This document shows, in pieces, positions 59,897 through 64,000 of a stretch of DNA of 64,000 nt (position 1 is its first letter; every line of letters starts with the position of its first letter). A program made the position numbers and the translations under genes. Below the pieces are notes generated by a model. It saw only the letters and a program-made list of their open reading frames with translations. It did no database searches and had not been told where the DNA came from. Source of the stretch: Bacteroidota bacterium (GTDB lineage Bacteria; Bacteroidota; Bacteroidia; 2-12-FULL-35-15); assembly GCA_016707685.1 (NCBI GenBank), contig JADJHE010000003.1, forward strand, positions 186,001 through 250,000, in the 5' to 3' direction.

Positions 59897-60781
59897 ATGA
59901 AAAAACTTGTTACACAAATGCCAAAGTTCTTGGAGAGAAGCTTTGGTGTGTTAGCTAAAAAGTTAAGTTTATTTGCGCTCTCAACATTATTAGGGGTTAG
60001 TACAACAGTAGCACAGGATGGTGGCGCAATTTTTAAACAATCATGTGGGATGTGTCATAGTGTTGGGAAGGGTAGATTGGTTGGACCAGACCTTAAAGGA
60101 GTTAATACAAAAAGAAATGAAGAGTGGATTATAAAGTTTGTGAAAGGATCACAAGCATTTATTAAAAGTGGTGATGCTGATGCAAAAGCAATCTTTGATG
60201 AGTACCAAGTAGTAATGCCTGACCAAAATTTAACTGATGCAGAAATTAAATCGATTATTACGTTCATTGCAGCTAATTCAGAAGAGAAACCTGCGATTGC
60301 GGCTGATGAAAAAGCGCCAATCGCGTTAACAGGGGAATTGGCTGTGAAAGGGCAGCATTATTTTGATGGAAGTCTTCGATTGTCCAATGGTGGTGCAGCG
60401 TGTATTTCATGCCACAATGTTAATTATGATGGTGTAATACCAGGAGGATTATTAGCAAAAGATTTAACAAACGTGTATACACGTTTAGGGGGTGAGGATG
60501 GAATTAAAGGACTTCTAGGTGCGCCACCATTTCCTGCTATGACAGTTGCATATAAGAATCATCCAATGACGGAAGAAGAGATTGTAGCACTAGCTGGATT
60601 TTTAACAATCGTTGACAAAGATAAAGCGCATCAACATCCAAAATCAACTGTCGATATGTTATTGTATGGTTTTGTAGGATTGTTTGTAATTCTTGCACTC
60701 ATCTTTATTTTATGGAGAAACAAAAAAAGTGGAATGGTTAAGCAAGATATCTATGATCGACAAATAGAAACTTTCAAATAA
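59897..60781 (+). CDS. Dihaem cytochrome c upstream of narG
   Basis: A 294-aa cytochrome with an N-terminal hydrophobic signal or anchor (LSLFALSTLLGVSTTVAQ), haem motif CGMCH (C50, C53, H54), then CISCH (C169, C172, H173) with GGLLAKDLTNVYTRLGG, and a C-terminal TM helix (MLLYGFVGLFVILALIFILW) followed by a short basic tail. Both haems face the periplasm. It precedes narG by 45 bp in one operon, similar in place to NarC of Thermus, and may connect the quinol/NarI side with other periplasmic acceptors. ATG 59897 gives the full signal. Confidence 0.88.
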   Translation: MKKLVTQMPKFLERSFGVLAKKLSLFALSTLLGVSTTVAQDGGAIFKQSCGMCHSVGKGRLVGPDLKGVNTKRNEEWIIKFVKGSQAFIKSGDADAKAIFDEYQVVMPDQNLTDAEIKSIITFIAANSEEKPAIAADEKAPIALTGELAVKGQHYFDGSLRLSNGGAACISCHNVNYDGVIPGGLLAKDLTNVYTRLGGEDGIKGLLGAPPFPAMTVAYKNHPMTEEEIVALAGFLTIVDKDKAHQHPKSTVDMLLYGFVGLFVILALIFILWRNKKSGMVKQDIYDRQIETFK

Positions 60782-60826
60782 ATAATCAGATTTATAAACG
60801 ATTAATAACAATTAAAAACTAAAAAT

Positions 60827-63800
60827 ATGAGCTGGATAGAAGACATTATCTCTCCTAAAACAAGAAAATGGGAAGAGTTTTACCGTAACCGCTGGCAATA
60901 CGACAAAGTTGTGCGTAGTACGCATGGAGTAAATTGTACTGGTGGTTGTTCATGGAATATACATGTTAAAGATGGAATCGTTGTGTGGGAAACACAAGCT
61001 TTAGATTATCCTCTTTTAGAAGAAACATTACCTCCTTATGAGCCAAGAGGTTGTCAACGAGGGATTTCTTATTCTTGGTATTTATACAGTCCTATTCGTG
61101 TAAAATATCCTTTAATGCGTGGAGCTTTACTAGATTTATATAAAGCAGAAAAAGAAAAAACTGGTGGTGATCCTATAAAAGCTTGGGAAAATTTGCAAAA
61201 TGATCCTGAGAAAAGAAAACGCTATCAAAAAGCGAGAGGCAAGGGCGGTTTCAGACGAGTAAGATGGGAAGAGGCTATTGAATTAATCGCATCAGCTAAT
61301 TTATATACAACAAAAAAATATGGACCAGATCGTATTATTGGTTTTTCGCCAATTCCTGCAATGTCCATGTTAAGCTATGCTTCTGGAGCAAGATACTTAC
61401 AATTAATGGGTGCTGTCAATCTTAGTTTTTACGATTGGTATTGTGATTTACCAACTGCATTTCCTGAAATATGGGGAGAACAAACCGATGTATGTGAAAG
61501 TGCAGACTGGTATAATTCGAAATTTTGTGTGTCGATGGGTGCCAATCTTGGTATGACACGTACACCAGATATTCATTTTTTCTCAGAATCAAAGCATAAC
61601 GGAACAAAAACAGTTGTGATGTCGCCCGATTTTAGTATGGTTGCAAAGCATGCTGATCAATGGATTCCTGTTCATGCAGGAAGTGATGGCGCATTTTGGA
61701 TGGCAGTAACGCATGTTATTTTAAAAGAATTTCATGCTGATAGACAAATTCCTTATTTCATGGACTATGTTAAAAGATATACAGAATGTCCGTTTTTAGT
61801 TGAACTTGAAAAACAAGGCGATCATTATGTTCCAATGAAAATGGTTCGAGCAAACCGAATTAAAAAGTATGAAAAAGTAGAAAATGGTGATTGGAAATTT
61901 TTAAATATCGATGCTAGTTCAGGAAATTTAGTTATGCCAAAAGGTTCTATGGGACAACGTTGGGATAAAGAAAAAGTAGGGAATTGGAATTTGAAATTTG
62001 AAGATGGTGAGGATAATGGCGTTTACGATCCAACCCTAACATTGCTTAATAAGAGTGATGATGTTTTGTTAGTAGAATTTGTTGAATACGGATTAAATAC
62101 AAAATCCTTACGTGGTGTTCCCGTTAAATATATTGAAACCGTAGATGGTAAAAAAATTCCTGCAGTTACTGTGTACGATTTAACATTTGGTCAATATGGT
62201 GTTGGTAGAGGATTGCCTGGTGATTATCCAAAAGATTACAACGATAAAAATGCCGCCTACACACCAGCTTGGCAAGAGATTTTTACAGGAATAGGAAGAG
62301 ATACTGTATTGCAATTAGCAAGAGAGTGGGGGAATACTGCTGAAGTAACAAGAGGTAAATGTATGGTAATTGTTGGAGCAGCTATTTGTCACTGGTTTCA
62401 TAACAATTTAATGTATCGTTCTGCTATTATGACTCAAATGCTTACAGGTTGTAATGGAGTAAATGGTGGTGGAATGAACCATTATGTGGGTCAAGAAAAA
62501 TTGGCTCCAGTTGATTCTTGGGGAACAATTATGGCTGCAAAAGATTGGCAAGGAGCAAATCGCTTGCAACAAGCACCAATCTGGCATTATATTAATTCGG
62601 ATCAATGGCGTTATGATGGCAACCAAGCAGAATACAACAGTATTCCATCTGGAAGTAAATTAGGGAATTTACACTCTGCAGATTGGGCTGCTATGGCAGT
62701 TCGAAATGGATGGATGCCTTTTTATCCTCAGTATGATAAAAGTAATTTAGATATATCAAAAGATGCAATGGCAGCAGGTGCTATTACAGATGATGAGATA
62801 AAAAAATATGTAGTAGAAAAATTAAAATCAAGAGAAATTAAATACTCAGTATCTGATCCTGATAATGAAGTGAATTTCCCTAGAAACTGGTTTATTTGGA
62901 GAGGAAATGCTTTGATGGCAAGTGCGAAAGGACATGAGTATATGTTGGATCATTATCTAGGAACACATAGCAATAAAATTGCTGATGAAGTAGCTAAAGA
63001 TCATGTAACAGAAATTTTATGGAGAGAAGCGCCAAAAGGGAAGATGGATTTAGTTGTGGATTTGAATTTTAGAATGGATACGACTGCACTTTATTCTGAT
63101 ATCATTCTACCTGCTGCATCATGGTACGAAAAAGCGGATATCAATAGTACCGATATGCACTCTTTCATTCATCCTTTATCTGCAGCAATTGCACCAGTGT
63201 GGGAGTCAAAAAGTGATTGGCAAATATTCCAGCTATTAGCTAAGACCGTAAGTGAAATGGCAAAAACATATATGCCACACCCTGTTAAGGATATTGTAAA
63301 CCTTCCTTTATCACATGATAGTATCGATGAGATATCACAACCTAAATTACAGGATTGGTATAAAGGAGAATGTGAAGCAATTCCTGGAAAAACAATGCAT
63401 AAAATAGCAATTGTGGAGCGTGATTATACTCAAATTTATAATAAATACATTTCATTAGGTGCTAACTTAAATACAAATACATTGGGAGCACATGGTGTAA
63501 GCTTTATGGCAGATGATGTTTATAATGAAATGGTGCAAGACAAACGTCATGTTCAAAAAGTAAATGGTGTTGATTATCCTTCGCTTAAAGAAGATGTTGA
63601 AGCAGTAAATGCTGTGTTAAGACTTTCTTCATTAACAAATGGAAAATTAACAGTTAGAGCTTATACTAACATGGAGAAAAAAACGGGAATGCCGTTACTT
63701 CAACATGGTAAAGGATACGAACAAGTGCGAATTGATTACAAAGATTTACAAGCACAACCAAGACGTTATAATAACTCTCCGTTATGGTCGGGTTTAATGG

Positions 63801-64000
63801 ATAATGGACGTGCTTATGCCGCTTATAGTTATAATGTAGATTGCTTAGTTCCATGGAGAACATTGACAGGACGTCAGGCATTTTACTTAGACCATGATGG
63901 TTATATTGCGTTTGGCGAACATTTGCCTACTTACAAACCATCACCTACTCCTAAGGCATATGGCGATTTACGTGTAACAGTTAATGATGGGAAAGCAAAA
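60827..64000 (+). CDS. narG: Respiratory nitrate reductase alpha subunit, C-terminally cut by the window
   Basis: 1058 codons of an open frame that continues past the window end (NarG is usually 1200-1250 aa). The FS0 cluster ligands H33, C37, C41 and C76 have the same spacing as E. coli NarG (49, 53, 57, 92). The Mo ligand is D203 in SFYDWYCDLP, and SADWYNSKF follows. There is no twin-arginine signal peptide, so it is the cytoplasm-facing, membrane-bound type. It reduces nitrate to nitrite with Mo-bis-MGD, made by the moa/moe/mob genes of this window. narH, narJ and narI are expected beyond the edge. Confidence 0.97.
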   Translation, partial: MSWIEDIISPKTRKWEEFYRNRWQYDKVVRSTHGVNCTGGCSWNIHVKDGIVVWETQALDYPLLEETLPPYEPRGCQRGISYSWYLYSPIRVKYPLMRGALLDLYKAEKEKTGGDPIKAWENLQNDPEKRKRYQKARGKGGFRRVRWEEAIELIASANLYTTKKYGPDRIIGFSPIPAMSMLSYASGARYLQLMGAVNLSFYDWYCDLPTAFPEIWGEQTDVCESADWYNSKFCVSMGANLGMTRTPDIHFFSESKHNGTKTVVMSPDFSMVAKHADQWIPVHAGSDGAFWMAVTHVILKEFHADRQIPYFMDYVKRYTECPFLVELEKQGDHYVPMKMVRANRIKKYEKVENGDWKFLNIDASSGNLVMPKGSMGQRWDKEKVGNWNLKFEDGEDNGVYDPTLTLLNKSDDVLLVEFVEYGLNTKSLRGVPVKYIETVDGKKIPAVTVYDLTFGQYGVGRGLPGDYPKDYNDKNAAYTPAWQEIFTGIGRDTVLQLAREWGNTAEVTRGKCMVIVGAAICHWFHNNLMYRSAIMTQMLTGCNGVNGGGMNHYVGQEKLAPVDSWGTIMAAKDWQGANRLQQAPIWHYINSDQWRYDGNQAEYNSIPSGSKLGNLHSADWAAMAVRNGWMPFYPQYDKSNLDISKDAMAAGAITDDEIKKYVVEKLKSREIKYSVSDPDNEVNFPRNWFIWRGNALMASAKGHEYMLDHYLGTHSNKIADEVAKDHVTEILWREAPKGKMDLVVDLNFRMDTTALYSDIILPAASWYEKADINSTDMHSFIHPLSAAIAPVWESKSDWQIFQLLAKTVSEMAKTYMPHPVKDIVNLPLSHDSIDEISQPKLQDWYKGECEAIPGKTMHKIAIVERDYTQIYNKYISLGANLNTNTLGAHGVSFMADDVYNEMVQDKRHVQKVNGVDYPSLKEDVEAVNAVLRLSSLTNGKLTVRAYTNMEKKTGMPLLQHGKGYEQVRIDYKDLQAQPRRYNNSPLWSGLMDNGRAYAAYSYNVDCLVPWRTLTGRQAFYLDHDGYIAFGEHLPTYKPSPTPKAYGDLRVTVNDGKAK

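Noticed and set aside
1..64000. CRISPR arrays, insertion sequences, prophage or integrative elements
   Set aside because: I saw no regularly spaced direct repeats, transposase, integrase or terminal inverted repeats, and the tRNA has no adjacent integrase.

Overview
The window looks like chromosomal DNA of a facultatively anaerobic, nitrate-respiring member of the Bacteroidota. The base composition is AT-rich. Many proteins end in Por/T9SS-type C-terminal sorting domains, Shine-Dalgarno sequences are mostly absent, promoters carry the TAnnTTTG -7 box typical of the phylum, and families such as DUF4271, DUF5777, MbnP-like and TonB-dependent receptors are present. I see no insertion sequence, prophage or CRISPR array.

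Region 1 (1-16.5 kb) is mostly housekeeping: sufE(partial)/sufS, a NifS-type desulfurase, a DsbA-like protein, a tRNA(CAT), a HAD phosphatase, an envelope/haem-like operon (choice-of-anchor V protein, CxxCH-like lipoprotein, YceI, DUF5777), hemD, rnpA-yidD, a C-terminal processing protease, an O-antigen ligase and proline dehydrogenase. Six genes between 1.4 and 10.5 kb are broken by small indels, often in homopolymers, and an anomalous poly-T/poly-G tract abuts the tRNA. I read this as locally poor sequence or assembly quality more than gene decay.

Region 2 (16.5-32.2 kb) starts the anaerobic island. It holds a Crp/Fnr gene, a norC/norB-like pair whose NorB-like subunit departs from canonical NorB at metal-ligand positions, a second Crp/Fnr gene, and divergently a nearly complete molybdenum-cofactor operon (moeA, ModE-like regulator, mobA, moaD, moeB, moaE, moaC-mogA fusion). 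Two oxygen-independent ribonucleotide reductases follow: B12-dependent nrdJ, and glycyl-radical nrdD (with a frameshift before its radical glycine) plus nrdG.

Region 3 (32.2-54 kb) is an accessory stretch of short operons: a third Crp/Fnr gene, thioesterase and PlsC, a second ModE-like gene with a TonB-dependent receptor and a TauE/SafE permease, an unrecognised 603-aa protein, T9SS cargo proteins, an NO/Fe-S-repair operon (ScdA/RIC, DUF2249 proteins, an NnrS-like membrane protein, MIP18, Rrf2), a thioredoxin-like protein, a fourth Crp/Fnr gene, moaA with a hemerythrin protein, and an MbnP/MbnH pair. Region 4 (54-64 kb) holds a porin, two NarK transporters (one fused to UspA), a fifth Crp/Fnr gene, a dihaem cytochrome c and narG, cut off by the window end.

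The element that ties regions 2-4 together is a 12-bp palindrome, TGAY-N4-RTCA. I find it at 15 places between 17.3 and 59.9 kb, each upstream of one of these transcription units. In 13 of 15 cases a TAnnTTTG-like box is centred 33-34 bp away, the geometry of an FNR-family activator centred near -41.5. Two sites serve divergent promoter pairs. Three of the five Crp/Fnr proteins keep all four cysteines of an FNR-type [4Fe-4S] sensor. Together this describes an oxygen/NO-controlled regulon for nitrate respiration, molybdenum cofactor supply, NO defence and several genes of unknown role.
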